This document shows, in pieces, positions 10,812 through 23,495 of a stretch of 64,000 bases of DNA. The translations under genes were made by a program, and so were the position numbers. Origin of the DNA: Cymbidium sinense. Lineage: Eukaryota > Streptophyta > Magnoliopsida > Asparagales > Orchidaceae. The stretch covers positions 145,052,488-145,116,487 of the forward strand of contig CM038214.1 in assembly GCA_021442155.1 (NCBI GenBank), in the 5' to 3' direction. Each line of letters starts with the position of its first letter. Position 1 is the first letter of the stretch. Under the pieces are notes generated by a model. That model had not been told where the DNA came from and did not search any database. It saw nothing but the letters and a program-made list of their open reading frames with translations.

Positions 10812-12701
10812 GTTTAGGTTTATGTTAGGTTTTAGTAGGTTTTAGGTTTTAATTTATTTTTAGGTTTAAATTTAGGTTTGGGGTTTAATGTTTAGGGTTT
10901 AGGGTTTATTTATATTTTATAGGGTTTAGGTTTAGAGTTTAGGTTTAGAGAGGATTTAGAGTTTTAGGGTTTAGGGTTTTAGGGTTTTGTGTTTAGGGTT
11001 TAGGTTTAGGTTTTAGTGTTTGGGTTTAGGGTTTATTGTTTAGGGTTTAAGTATTTTAGGTTTTATTTTTTTTTTATTTTTAGGGTTTAGGGTTAGTTTT
11101 TGGGTTTAAGGTTTAGGGTTATAGATTTAGGGTTTAGAGTTATTTTTTAAATTAAGTCTTGTAAGTTTAGGTTTACTTAGTTTACTTAGTTTACTTTTTT
11201 AGTTTTTAATTATTTTATTTATTATTTTTATTTAGGTTTATTTTCTTTATTTAGTTTAGTTTATTTATATTAGGTTTATTTCTTTTATTTTAAGTTTTTT
11301 ATTTTAATTTATTTTTTTAGGTTTAAGTTTAGGTTTAGGTTTAGGTTTTGGTTTATTTTTTATTTGAGTTTTATTTTATAGGTTTTGTTTTTTTGGTTTT
11401 TAGGGTTTAGGGTTAGGGTTTAGGGTTTTATGATTTAGGGTTTTAGGGTTTAATGTTTAGGGTTAGAGTTTAGGGTTTAGTGTTTATGCTTTAAGGTTTA
11501 GGGTTTTAGGGTTTAGGGTTTTTAGGGTTTAGGGTTTAGGGTTTAGGGTTTAGTTTTAGGTTTAAGTTTAGGTTTAGTTTAGGGTTTAGGTTTAGGTTTG
11601 AGTTTAGGGTTTTATATTTAGTTTAGGGTTTTTGTTAGGGTTAAGATTTTTTTTTTATTATTTAGGTTTAGGGATTTGGGTTTTGGTTTAGGTTTTAGGT
11701 TTAGGGTTGAGCTTTAGTTTAGGTTAATTTTTAAATTAAGTAATTAGTTTAGGTTTTAGTTTATTTGGTTTATTTTATATATATTTTTGTTTATTTTAGG
11801 TTTATTTATTTTAGTTTAGTTATTTTATTTTAGTATATTTTTTAGGTTTATGTTTATTTTTTAGTTTAGTTCTATTTTTATTTTATTTTTTAGGTTTAGG
11901 TTTTATTTTTTATTTTAGGTTTAGGTTTTGGTTTTTATTTTACTTTTTAGGTTTAGGTTTTAGGTTTTTATTTTAGGTTTTTTTAAGTATTATTTTTAGT
12001 TTAGGTTTAGGTTTATTTTTAGTTTATTTTATTTTATTTAGTTTATAGTTTAGGTTTAGTTTATTTTAGGTTTAGGTTTATAATTAATTTATTTTAGTTT
12101 TGTTTATTTTAGTTTAGGTTTAGGTATATTTTATTTTGTTTATTTTAGGTTTAGGCTTTTTTTTAGTTTAAGGTTTAGGTTTTTTTTTATTATTTATTTT
12201 TTAGGTTTTATTTTATTTTTTATTTTTTTTAGGTTTAAGTTTTTATTTAGTTTTATTTTATTTAGGTTTATTTAACTTATAATTTTGGTTTAGTTTTATT
12301 TTATTTATGTTTTATTTTAGGTTTATTTTATTTTTTAGTTTGTTTATGTTTTTATTTATTTTATTTTTCGTTTAATTTTTCTTTTTTATTTTATTTGTCG
12401 GTTTAGGTTTTAGTTTAATAATTTTATTTTATTTTATTTGTTTATTTTATTTAGGTTTAGGTTTATTTATTTATTTATTTATTCTTAGTTTAATTTAGTT
12501 TAGCTTTAGGTTTCTAGGTTTTCAAGGTTTAAGGTTTAGGGTTTAGGGTTTAAGATTAGAGGTTTTAGGGTTTAAGTTTTGGATTTCGGGTTTAGGGTTA
12601 GGTTTTTTTATTTTTTCTATTTTTTTATTTTTTTTATTTTGTATTTAGGGTTTAAGGTTTAGGGTTTAGGTTTGAGGTGCAAGTTTTAGTTTAGGGCTTT
12701 T
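10812..12701. repeat. Telomere-like satellite with two box-marked modules
   Basis: TTTAGGG blocks at about 10,860-11,130, 11,395-11,720 and 12,515-12,700. Box sequences (AAATTAAGT...) lie at about 11,147 and 11,725, each followed by a T-rich module. The second module runs about 0.8 kb and keeps the sub-motif order seen at 2,450-3,320 and 13,460-14,215. Confidence 0.8.
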
Positions 12702-13088
12702 GGTTTTTTTTTTTTTTAATAGAGAACAAATTCAAATTCAATATTTCTTTTTTTTGATTTCATCAACCAACTAATACACCAAGTTTTCTAAGACACAAGT
12801 GACAACATAGATATAAAATGAGCACGCATAGAGCCAATCAAAATCCTTAGAAAACTAGAATTTTATAAAGAGTTTTTTAGATTCGATCGTTCTTGATTTT
12901 CTGTTGTATGAGAACCACCGATCCTCTTGAGTAGCGGGATCCACCATCATACCCTCAATCTTACCACTTACCTCAGTTCCACCTATTGATTATTAGTTAC
13001 CTCTAGATTGCCCACGTTATTTTTTTTTATTTAGATCTAGACTAATTATGGTTGGTGATGTTCTAGTCAAGGTTCTACCCATTCTAGG
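12702..13088 (-). pseudogene. GRP retrocopy 7
   Basis: Poly-T of about 15 nt at 12,702-12,717, followed on the plus strand by the antisense 3'UTR and decayed glycine-rich region. Near 13,055-13,085 the minus strand still reads an RRM-end remnant of the type NG-NLD--NIT, ending exactly where TTTAGGG repeats start, as in the other copies. Stops and deletions make it a pseudogene. Confidence 0.75.
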
Positions 13089-14566
13089 GTTTAGGTTTAG
13101 TTTAGGTTTATTTAGTTTTAGTTTAGTTTTTTTTAATTTATTTAGTTACTTTTTGGTTTATGTTTAGGTGCAGGTTTAGGGTTTAGGGTTTAGGTTAGGG
13201 TTTATGTTTTTTAGGATTAGGTTTAGTTAGGTTTAGCTTTTTTTATTGGGTTTATGGTTTAGGGTTAGTTTAGTTTAGCATTTAGGGTTAGGGTTAGGAT
13301 TTAGGGTATATGGTTTAGGGTTTAGGGTTTAGAGTTGTATGTTTAAAGTTTTTAGTTTAGGGTTTGTTTTAGTGTTTAGTGTTCAGGGTTTAGGGTTTAG
13401 AATTTAGGGTTTAGGGTTTATGGTTTAGGGTTTAGGGTATTTTTTTAAATTAAGTAAACCGGTATGTTTAAGTTTATTTAGTTTATTTTTTATTTATTTT
13501 AGTTAAGTTTATTTTTTTTTTAGGTTTATTTATTTTAGTTTTGGTTTTTCATTTCAGTTTATTTTTTAGGTTTACGTTTAGCTTTGTGTTTGTTTTTATT
13601 TTTTTAGGTTTAGGTTTTATTTTTTTATTTTAGGTTTAGGTTTAGGTTATTGTTTTACCTTTTTAGGTTTAGGTTTTAGGTTTTTATTTTAAATTTATTG
13701 TTAAGTTATATTTTCTCGTCTAGGTTTAGGTTTGTTTTTAGTTTATTTTATTTTATTTAGTTTAGGGTTTGCGTTTAGTTTATTTTTGGTTTAGGTTTAG
13801 GTTTTATTTATTTTAGTTTAGTTTATTTTAGTTAAGGTTTAGGTTTATTTTATTTTATTTATTTTATGTTAAGCTTTTTTTTTTTAGTTTAGGGTTTAGG
13901 TTATATTTATTATTTATTTTTAGGTTTATTTTTTAGATTTAGGTTTTTGTTTTATTTATATTTTTTGTTTGGGTTTTATTTTATTTAAGTTTTTCACTTT
14001 TAGGTTTATTTAATTTTATAGTTTAGTTTAGGTTTTTATTTATTTTTATTTTATTTTCTTTTTATTTTTTATTTTATTTTATTTTTAAGTTTAGGTTTAT
14101 GTTTAGGTTTTAGTTTAGGTTTCTATTTTATTTTATTTTATTTTATTTTATTTAGGTTCAATTATTTTTTTATTTATTTTAGTTTTATTTAATTTAGGTT
14201 TAAGTTTTTAGGTTTTTAGTGTTTAGGGTTTAGGGTTTAGCATTTAGGGTTGTATGTTTTAAGGTTTAAGGTTTAGGGTTTAGGGTTTAGAGTATTTAGG
14301 TTTAGGTTTTAGGGTTTAGGGTTTTTGGTTGTAGACTTAGGGTTTAGGGTTTAAGGTTAGGGTTATTTTTATTTTATTTTATTTTTTTATATAGGGTTTA
14401 GTGTTTAGGGTTATTTAGGGTTTAGGATTTAAGTTTAGGGTTAAGGTTTATGTTTTTATTTTTTTTAGGGTTTAGGGTTTTGATTTGGATTTAGTGTTTA
14501 GGGTTTAGGCTTTAGGGTTTAGGGATAGTTTAGGGTTTAGGGTTTAGGATTTATTAGTTTAGAGTT
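13089..14566. repeat. Telomere-like satellite with AAGTAAACCGG box
   Basis: TTTAGGG block to about 13,440, box (AAATTAAGTAAACCGG) at about 13,447-13,462, T-rich module to about 14,215, then TTTAGGG variants running into a 16-nt poly-T that begins the LINE 3' fragment at 14,567. No gene is seen. Confidence 0.8.
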
Positions 14567-15540
14567 TTTTTTTTTTTTTTTAGGGAAGTTATGTAGTATT
14601 TTATTTTATTACAGGTTTAGGGGATAAACTGAACTTTTTAGAGCTACAATTAGCTAGGGTTATCTAAGTTAGTAAAAGGCATAAAACAATCAAAAGATAC
14701 AAGATGATTAACATAATAAGTAGTGTATAGAGGTTTATGATAATCGGGGAAGGAGAGAATAGTTTATGGAGATTAGAATAGTTAAGGTAATAGTTAGAGG
14801 AAAATAGCATAATATGATGATGTTAGTAAGGAATTGCGATAGGTTTATATCTTTTATGGTATGAGTATAGGTGTTACATTAGCTACTAGAACCAATAGGA
14901 GTTTTAGGGTATAAATTTTTAGAAGGCTTAGGTTGTTGATATTTTGTGAGCTTTATTAGTTTTATATAGGTAATTTTAGGTTTGAAGGATAAGGGTCTTT
15001 AAGAAAAATATCATCAATATAGCCATCTTGATATGAGAATACATAAACATAGTGAGTGTCTTGGGTTTGAATTATTTAGGAAAGAAAATAGTTGAGTATA
15101 ATTTAAGTTTAGGAGGAGACAACTTTTATTTTAAATAAGTCATGTTTATAATTTTATGATATGTAAATGAATCTTTAGGAGTTAATTTATTTGTTTAGAA
15201 AGATAGTAAGGGATTATAGTTTTAGGGAATGAGTTTAGGTAGTTAGTTAGCGTGTTTATAATGTTTTAGGAGAACAAGGGGCAAAGGTTTAGAGGAAGGG
15301 GTTTGGTAAAACCATTCTTTAGAATTTTAAGATTTTGAGTAGGTGATAGGTTAGAGGTAAATTATGAGTAGGGTTTACAACATTGGTTAGAAAAAACAAG
15401 GTATTGAAATGAGTCTCAACATTAAAATCAAATTAGCGGTTTAGGCTTAAGATAAGTTAGATTGGCCATAAAACTTTTAGTAGGCTTTAGATAAACAAAT
15501 AGCATAAAATAGTTATCTTTTTTTTGATTAGATAATTAGT
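14567..15540 (-). mobile_element. LINE 3'-end fragment, C-eroded
   Basis: Begins with poly-T (the poly(A) tail on the minus strand) and continues with text homologous to the LINE 3'UTR at 53,048 onward. Shared words include GGGGATAAACT near the tail, AAAAGATACAA(A/G)(G/A)TGATTAACATA, and ATATCATCAATATAG/ATTATCATCAATATAG further in. No RNase H or reverse transcriptase is present, so it is 5'-truncated within the 3'UTR. Many C-containing words seen in the 53-kb copy read TTTAG or TTTAT here, so the fragment is drifting toward the composition of the surrounding satellite. Orientation matches all other LINE ends in the window. Confidence 0.65.
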
Positions 15541-16504
15541 TTAATTTTTTTATAGATTTATTAAGAATTTTTTAGTTTAGTTTATTTATTTTAGGTATAT
15601 TTAATTTAGTTTAGGGTCTTTATTTTAGTTTATTTTTTAGGTTTAGGTTTAGGTCTTTTTTTTACATTTAGGTTTAGGTTTTTATTTAATTTTTTTAGGT
15701 TTGTTTAGGTTTTCATTTAAGGGTAATTTTAGGTTTTATTTTTAGTTTAGGTTTAGGTTTATGTTTAATATATTTCTTTTATTATGTTTAGGTTTAGGTT
15801 TAGTTTATTATAAGTTTAGGTTAGGTTTTATTTATTTTAGTTTAGGTTTAAGTTTATTTTGTTTAGTTTATTTTTATTTTAGGTTTAGGTTTTTTTTAGT
15901 TTAGGTTTTATGCTTATTTTTTTTTAGGTTTATTATTTAGGTTTAGGTTTTTTATTTTTATTTTAGGTTTATTTCATTTTATTTATTTAGTTTTATTTTA
16001 TTTAGGTTTTATTCTTAGGCTTATTATATTTTTAGTTTAGTTTAGGTTTTTATTTATTTTTTTTAGTTTTATTTTATTTTATTATTTTATTTTATTTTTA
16101 GGTTAAGTTTAAGTTTTTATTTTATTTTATTTAGGTTTAGGTTTTTTATTTATTTTACTTTTAGGTTTTATTTAGTTTAGGTTTTGGTTTTTAGGTTTTT
16201 TGGGTTTAGGGTTTTTGGTTTTGGGTTTTGGGTTTAGGGTTTAACGTTTTATGGTTTTGGGTTAGGGTTTAGTATTTAGGGTTTAGGGGTTAGTGTTTAG
16301 GCTTTTAGATTTATGGTTTTTTGGGTTTAGGGTTATCTTAAGGTTCAGGGTTAGTTTATGGTTTAGGGTGTAGGATTTAGAGTTTAGAGTTTAGGGTTTA
16401 GGTTTTAGGGTTTTTAGGGATTAGGGTTAGTTTAGAGTTTAGGATTTAGGGTTTTAGGGTTTAGGGTTTAGGGTTTAAGGTTAAGGTTTGGATTTAGGGT
16501 TTAG
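15541..16504. repeat. Telomere-like satellite between two LINEs
   Basis: T-rich module to about 16,195, then degenerate TTTAGGG repeats until the LINE tail at about 16,505. No gene is seen. Confidence 0.8.
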
Positions 16505-18264
16505 GGTTTTTGGGTTTTGGAGAATTAGGAAAATTTTATTATACAAAGAAAAGTACAAATGCATTAGAGGTAAATCTCTAAGTTAATGCTCAGAGCTTAA
16601 AGTCAAAAAGATAAAAACTATTACAATAATTAGGAAAACAAGAACAAAATGACCAAGTAACAATAACGAAAATCTATATGGCGATAACTTCATATGGTCC
16701 TTAGATGCAACAAGATCCACTTGCAAGATGTCTAACCTATAAAAGAAATCTTCAACATACTTTTGAAAATTTAAGTACAATTAATCAAGCAAAGTAGAGA
16801 TAAAAGGAGTAAAAGTAAAGTAAAGAAAAGGCTCATGCTCAATTACAATCATCTCGAGCAACACTATATGTAAGCATCAAAACTTAGAAGGGTTACAATT
16901 ACATATAGCTATAAGCAAAGAAGAAAGAGAAACATCAGCCATCATTGCCGACATACTTTGTAGCACATTATCCAAAGATGGTCCTCCGACAAAACACAAA
17001 ACCCTCCAAATAGCAAGATAATCAACCACCAAGCCTCAGAACAACCAAGCTTAAGATAGATAAGCAAGCAACCCACGGATATAGCAAAAACAAAAGGAGC
17101 ACCACAAAGCCACCACCAAAAGGAATACCAAAATCAAGAGGACAAACATCATGATATGAGTAACACTAAGCGAGAGACAAACAAGGGCAAAAGGAAAACC
17201 ATAAGTGCTGATCCTCCCTCAACAAAATAAGGATAGACAAAAAAACCCTCAATAAAGAGGGGTGAAGCACAAAGAAAAAGGGGTGTTCTTTGTAGAAGAA
17301 AAGTGGTCAAGCGGGAGGAAACGAAAAACACTAAAGACAGACAAGTTCCAGAATAAAGGAGGCGGAAAAACACCAAGCGACCACCCTCAAGTCCAGCCAA
17401 AACAAAACAACCAGCCATCCAACAACTCTAGCAAACCACCTCAAAGGTCCAAGTCATCCAACCCAAAACATCAAATAAATACCAATAGTCATTAAGCTAA
17501 AACCATCCAAGATAGCGGAAAGGGTAGAGATAAAGACCACCAAACCAATCAAGGAAAAGAAAATCAATCCATAAGGTAGGAAGAGACAACCAGATAGAAA
17601 GATATAAAGCCAGTAAGATAGAAAATAAGTAACCAACAAAAAAAAATAGCAATAAAGGCACCCAACCAACCACTAAAGCAAATAACAACCAGCGGTAGCC
17701 ATCAATTAGCCATTTAGACAATACCCAAACCAAGTAAAGTGGAGAGGTCAACCCAAAGAATAAAAACATAAACAACAAATCTACCACTAAAGATCAACAA
17801 AACCAACTACCTCCACCATGCCTAAATCATGCAAGATAAACCACCAAAATAACCAACCAACCAATAAAAAAATGCCAACAATGCTAGCCAACAAAACCAC
17901 CTTATTAGCCACCACAATAGATTTAATAGTTTGGAGGTATGCTAGAAGGAAAAACCCATATAGAAAGAAAATCTACAACGACAAAAGGAGGAAATAAAAA
18001 GGAAAATAAAAACCAGATCAAAACCACCAAGCTAAAAAAACCAAAAAAAAACCAAATGCAACAATAAGGCCAAAATAAAAATAGGAGTTGAAAAAAGACC
18101 CAAAAGGAAAATTAATAGATCACCACAACCAAAGATGGTTTAATGAGGGAAAAAAAGGGATCATATAAAACAAATAATAAAACCAAGCTAAGAAATTATA
18201 ACTGAGATAAGGCAATCCGTGTTATCCAAATTAACCCAAACCTCTTAATAATTTTATGCAATGT
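16505..18264 (-). other. LINE-1 3'UTR
   Basis: No conserved domain. The plus strand is A- and C-rich (ACCAACCAACCA-like words at 17,000-18,100), so the minus strand is T/G-rich and yields several overlapping hydrophobic open frames (for example at 17,149-17,418 and 17,454-17,787) that look membrane-like but are compositional artefacts. The second LINE has the same type of 3'UTR at 25,375-26,490, supporting its assignment as element 3'UTR. Confidence 0.65.
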
Positions 18265-21200
18265 TTAGTTGTCAAATAAAGTGAAATTAGTTAAGTTGGC
18301 ACCAAAATTAGCTAAATAATCATCACACAACCATTACCTTCATGAAGGATGTGGGAAATTTTAAAATAAACATGAGAAAGTAGAATTTTAGTATGATTAA
18401 GAAGATAAAATAATTCATAATTCCCATTTTTATTGGAATTAAGGATGTCAAGAAGCAAGAGAGCATCAACTTCAATCCAGATGTTGAGGAAACCTTTATT
18501 CAAACAAATTTCAATTGCTTTATTAACAGCCATAAGCTCAGGAAAAAGAACAAAATAGGCTTTGAGAGGATAAGCAAAAGCACAAATGATCGTGCCTTTA
18601 GAATCCCTAAGGATACCACCACAACCATATTTATTGGAAGCAATAGAACCATCAGTATTAACTTTAATCACATTATCTTTAGGTTTGATCCAACGGATAA
18701 TCCTAGCACCTTTATGAGAGTCTAGATCAAGCAAAATGATACCCAATTTTTAGCCGCAAATTTGTAACCTCTAAAATGAATGTTACTAATAAGATTGGCA
18801 TTAAAATGAGCATGAATTTTTTCTTTAGTTCTAGCCAAGATCCTTTTATGGTTCATAGAAATACCATGATATTTAGCATCATTTCTATCCATCCAGATGA
18901 ACCAGATAATGGTAATAGCATTTAAAACTTTTATATGACCTTTCATAATATTTTTGAAATAGGCTTCCAGAAGTTGATATAAAGAAAGAGAACCATGCAA
19001 ATCTTTGGTATTAAATAAATCATCATCCCAAAACCATAATTTAGTAGCAACCACTCCATTGAAAAAAACATGATTTATATTTTCAATATGAAAGCAACAA
19101 TAGCACTTTGAAGGTAAATAAAACCATTTAGTCTGAAAAAAAAGTCCACGAATATAGTTATTCAAAATCCTCCAAGCTAAAACCAAATTGGAAATGGGAA
19201 TGATAATGTTCCAAAGTTTAATAAAAACATTAGAAGGGTGATGTTTATCTCTAATAAAGTTCCAAATCTCTTTAAGAACAAAATCACCATTATGAGAAAG
19301 TTTAATAAAAATTTGGTCGTTTGTTAAGAAAAATGGGAATATTTCTAAAGTTGTCAATAAGAGAAATAGGGATATAGTTCTCAAGTTTATTTCATTCCAA
19401 TTGTTATTAAGCCAAAAATAATTGACTTTGATAGCAAGTAGTAGTGGGTAGATAAATGTGTGTCAATAGAAGATGCCCATCCAATTATCTTGCTAGAAAA
19501 GGAAAAATTGACCGATACCCCAAGATATTAACTATTCAGCAACCCATTTAATGGAACAAAGCCTTTTCCAAACCGGAGAGTCACCAACTTTATAAGCATA
19601 GTTAAGAGGGTGTTTACCTTGGCAATATTTGTTCATCATAAAATTAGCCCAAAGGCTATCATTCTTTCTGAATTTTCACCAATGTTTATGAGAAAATGCA
19701 GTGACAGCTTCACAAATAGGTTTGCAACCAAGAGCACCTTCACCAAAAGGACCACAACATTTATTCCAAGATGTCCAATGCATTCTTTTGGTAGAATTAT
19801 TGGAGCCCCAAAAAATTTGTTAAGCAAACGATCAATTCTGATAAGTGTAGCATTAGTGGGAATAATAGTTTGAATCAAATTAAGAGGCATAGAGTTCAGA
19901 GTGTTTTTAAGGATAGTGAGCCTACCACCAAAGGATAGTAAATGGAATTCCCAAATAGATATGTTATTTGAAATTTTTTGAATTAACTCATCAAAGAGAT
20001 GGGAACATTTTGGGCCTTTAAAGAGTGGAGCACCCAAGTACTTAGAGGTAATTGTTGATGTTTAAAATTAGTGATATGAAGGAATTGATTGATTTTAGTA
20101 TTGGAGATGCTAGAGGAAGTGATAAAATAGCTTTTGTTATCATTTATCGAAAGGCCACTTTCTGTACCAAATTTATTTAAAAATTTTAAGATGCTTGATG
20201 TGATGAATAGAAGCATTGCAAAAAATAATAAAATGATTAGCAAAACTTAGATGGGAAATAGGGAGACCACCAAGAGTTCTAGTATACTAGGATTATTTAA
20301 GAATAAATCAAGCTCCTAGATAAGTACTCAACAACAATAATAAATAAAGCTAGAGATAAGGGATCCCCTTGTCTTAAGCCATGGGAAGAGGGAAAGAAAC
20401 CTAGGGCTTCCCCATTAAGCAAAATCAAAAATTAGGCATTATGAATACAATTTTTGATAAGAAAAATAATTTTTTTAGAAAACCCAAATAAATTCAAAAT
20501 ATGGAAAATGAAGTCCCAAGAGATGTTATCAAAGGCTTTGGTAATATCTAATTTGAAAAGAATGTTACCCCCTTTAGTCTTAGCATCAAGATCATGAATT
20601 AGTTCTTTATCAAGTAAAATATTATTAGAAATAGATTTACCTCTAACAAAACCAGTTGAGGGAGATAATTTTATTAAGTAAAGGACTAAGTCTATTGGTA
20701 AGGATTTTAGAAATCAGATTATTGAAGAAGGTGCAAGGACTGATAGGTCTAAAATCACCCCAATAATCCAAGTTATCTTTTTTTGGTATGAGATAATAAA
20801 ACTAATAGAAAAATATCTGGGAAAAGGATTACCATTAAAAAAATCAATCACAACCTCAATCAAATCATTTTTAATGATAAACCAACATTTCTAAAAAAAT
20901 TGAGTAGTGAAACCCTCTAGACCAGCAATAGAATCAATGTTCATGCTATTTAGAACTTAAAAAAATTCATCTTCATTAGGCACAATGGTAAGCAAATCAT
21001 TATCATCATTATTAATAATGGAATGAATCAGGTGGGATTTGGAAATAGTTTCATAAGAGCAATTCTTATTAAGCATAATTAGAAAGTAATTAATAACCGA
21101 ATCCATAATCTCATTTTTCTTCATAATCCAATCTTCATAGTCATTTTTAATTTTTTGAATATTATTCAAAGCTCTCTTTTTCTTAACCAAAGCATGGAAT

Positions 21201-22226
21201 ACTTAGTATTCCTGTCACCATCTGTAATATCTTTACTACCAGCTTTTACTAGTAAGTCTCTTCATATTTTAAAATTGACAAGTTTATCTTTCTCAATCAA
21301 TTATGTAAGCTTAGAAGGATTATACATAACAGAGACTTCAAGATCATAAACCAAATTTTCCATGTCTTTAATATTTGCAAAAAGGTTTTTCAAATAATAC
21401 TTGTTCCACCAACCCAAATTTTGTTTTAAGTCTTTTATGTTTAAACCAAAGTCTATTCATCTCCATAATCGAATTATCATGATGTAAAGGGGCTTTCAAA
21501 TTCTTAGCTACAACATCAAGGAAATTAATATGTTGAATCCACATGTTCTAAAATCTAAAGGAGAGGTTTTTTAATTTATTAGAATTATGTTTAACAAAAC
21601 GAAGAAGCATGATTAGACAAGGTTCGCTTAAATGATCAACATAAGTAATAGACCATTGAGTAATCCAATGAGTATTAAAAAGAATCCTGTCCAACCTTTA
21701 CCAAAGTCTAAAGTTTTCCCAAGTGTAATTAGAACCCTTAAAGCCAATATCAACTAAATTACAATCAAGGATCATATTGGAAAATTCTTCCATAGAATAA
21801 ATATTAGAGCAACCACCACTATTTATAAAGAAAATAAAATGTTGAAATCACTACCTAGAAACTAAGGTTTGTTGACCGAGGTAGTAAAATTTCTCAAATT
21901 ATCCCAAAGGAGGTTTCTACCGGATCTATAACAAGATGCATAAACAAAAGAGCCCAAACACAATAGTCACCATAAAGATTTGAGCATTAACAACTTGTTA
22001 AAAAATCATCAATAATAAAATCCTCAATGAAATTATTCCAAAAACACTAGATCTTATTACTAACATTGGAGTAAAATTTGTTGTAGCCGATCATTCTAGC
22101 AACATGATTAATTTTATTAGCATGAATAAGAGGCAAAATAATGAGTAAAGAAATATTATGAATGATTTCTAATTTTGAATATAGAGGTACCAATCCTCTA
22201 ACATTCCCAATAAGAAAATTAAACAT
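18265..22226 (-). pseudogene. LINE-1 ORF2: endonuclease / reverse transcriptase / zf-RVT / RNase H
   Basis: Start chosen at 22,226 because the minus strand there reads MFNFLIGNVRGL, the N-terminus expected of the EEP endonuclease in plant LINEs. The endonuclease covers about 22,226-21,600 and the linker 21,600-20,960. Reverse transcriptase follows at about 20,900-19,640: FKLDITKAFDNISWD (motif A, near 20,560), [11 protein letters not shown] (motif B, near 20,370), and the catalytic FADD box reading FANH near 20,245. A thumb-like region lies at 20,040-19,640. The zf-RVT (C-x2-C, CYCCFHIENINHVF) is at about 19,110. RNase H with NTDGSIASNKYGCGGILRD is at about 18,660, ending LANFGANLTNFTLFDN before the stop at 18,265. 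Total about 1,320 codons, normal for the family. Frameshifts occur, for example near 18,322. The RT needs its Asp pair, so no activity is expected. Confidence 0.85.
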
Positions 22227-22303
22227 AATGAAAGTAAAAAGGGGGAAAGAAAAGGATAATTAAGAGAAGAGTGAGAGGCTATAGCAGATCTAGTGTTTTT
22301 AGA

Positions 22304-23382
22304 CTATTTGTGACACTTTTTTTCTTTTGGCATGATAAGTTTGAAAACCAGATCCTTTTCCCCTATAGTCATCATCTGAGTAAGATTTAATAACATTGGC
22401 ACCAATTTAAGAGACTTCTCCAAGTGTTTATAGGGGAGTTCACCCACTTCCAAATCCAAATTAAGTTGAAAAGTAGGATTAACGTGAATACCAAGATTAG
22501 AAATGAGTGACGGTGATGATTTAGAACCATTAAAAGCATCGTTAAATCCATATCATAAATATTTTATTTTGACATCATTTAAATCTTCATTGAAAACTTA
22601 ATTTTCATCGATCAAAGTCGCATAGAAGCAATGACAATCAAAGGAAACATAATGCCATCAAATAACCTTGAAAATTTTATTATTCTTCACATTAGAAATT
22701 TTAAATTTAAAGAAAAGGTAAAAGAAAATCATCTTTCCCATTCCAAAATTAGCTAAACCATCAATTTAGGACCCAAAATTCTAGAAATGAATATTTTCAA
22801 GGAATCAAATAATAGCAATTCATACAATTTTATATTTAGGTCTAATTTTAAAATAATGAGGGCCATTCCCAATTTTTGAGGATGGTTTTAAATGTATGAA
22901 AAATAAAAAATTTTCATGGCATGAATATAGATAAATAAAAAGGAAGAGATTCCCAATCACACAATTTTTCAAATAAAATTAAAGATGAAGTGATGCAAAA
23001 ATATGAGAATAATCTAGATCATTTGATTGTTGAATTAGAATATGCTCAGGGTCACTAAGACCAATCGAGAAGGCACCTGTAAGCTTAAGATGATGAAAAA
23101 GGTGCAGATTTTATCCAAATTCAGATGACATAAAGCAAATTTTCTAACAAGAGAGAATTCAAATGGTTTCACCAACAATTCAACATCCACATCAGAGCAC
23201 ATAAAGATTGGAAAACCATGAAAGAAGTTGAAATGAGACTAACTCAACAAGGTGAGAAGCCTTACTAGAGAGCCTTAAATGATTTAGTAGAATTTGAAGC
23301 ATTTGGAGATCCCAAAATGTCATGTCTTAGCCAAAGCATCCAAAATTGGTGGAGCCATATGAATCAAACTCACCATAGCCAT
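22304..23382 (-). pseudogene. LINE-1 ORF1 (DUF4283-like nucleic-acid-binding protein)
   Basis: Minus-strand remnant of about 360 codons. The likely start at 23,382 reads MAMVSLIHMAPP. The middle contains FEFSLVRKFALCHLNLDKI near 23,140, which fits the DUF4283 domain of plant LINE ORF1 and retroelement proteins, and a DLDYSHIF-like segment. The C-terminus is acidic then basic (SYSDDDYRGKG, then HAKRKKVSQIV) and stops at 22,304, about 78 nt before the ORF2 ATG, so the element had two ORFs. Several in-frame stops are present (one soon after the start). ORF1 proteins of this class bind element RNA. Confidence 0.65.
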
Positions 23383-23495
23383 GATTAAGGATGAAGCATC
23401 ACATAATAGACAGATGCCATTCTTGAATTCCAAAATTGAATCCAAAATTATAGATATCCCCATAAGGATAATGAGATGCAAAAAAAGAGAGAAGA

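Larger units (their letters stand above)
16505..23495 (-). mobile_element. Near full-length decayed LINE (plant L1 type), LINE-1
   Basis: About 7 kb on the minus strand. From 5' to 3' it has a short pyrimidine-rich 5' end near 23,490, ORF1 (about 23,382-22,304), ORF2 (about 22,226-18,265) and a 1.75-kb 3'UTR with an AATAAA-type signal close to the 3' terminus (plus-strand TTTATT near 16,535). Element length and the order ORF1, endonuclease, RT, zf-RVT, RNase H fit plant L1 elements. Both ORFs carry stops and frameshifts and the RT active site is changed, so it is dead. It interrupts the telomere-like satellite. No target duplication could be recognised because both flanks are degenerate repeats. 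Confidence 0.85.

Noticed and set aside
1..14566. Cestrum-like (TTTTTTAGGG) or other variant telomere array
   Set aside because: Spacing of AGG words is irregular and the modules repeat over about 1-2 kb, which fits a composite satellite better than a variant telomere motif.
17149..17787. Overlapping hydrophobic open frames in the LINE-1 3'UTR
   Set aside because: T/G-rich composition of the minus strand opens several frames at once; no domain, and they lie after the ORF2 stop.
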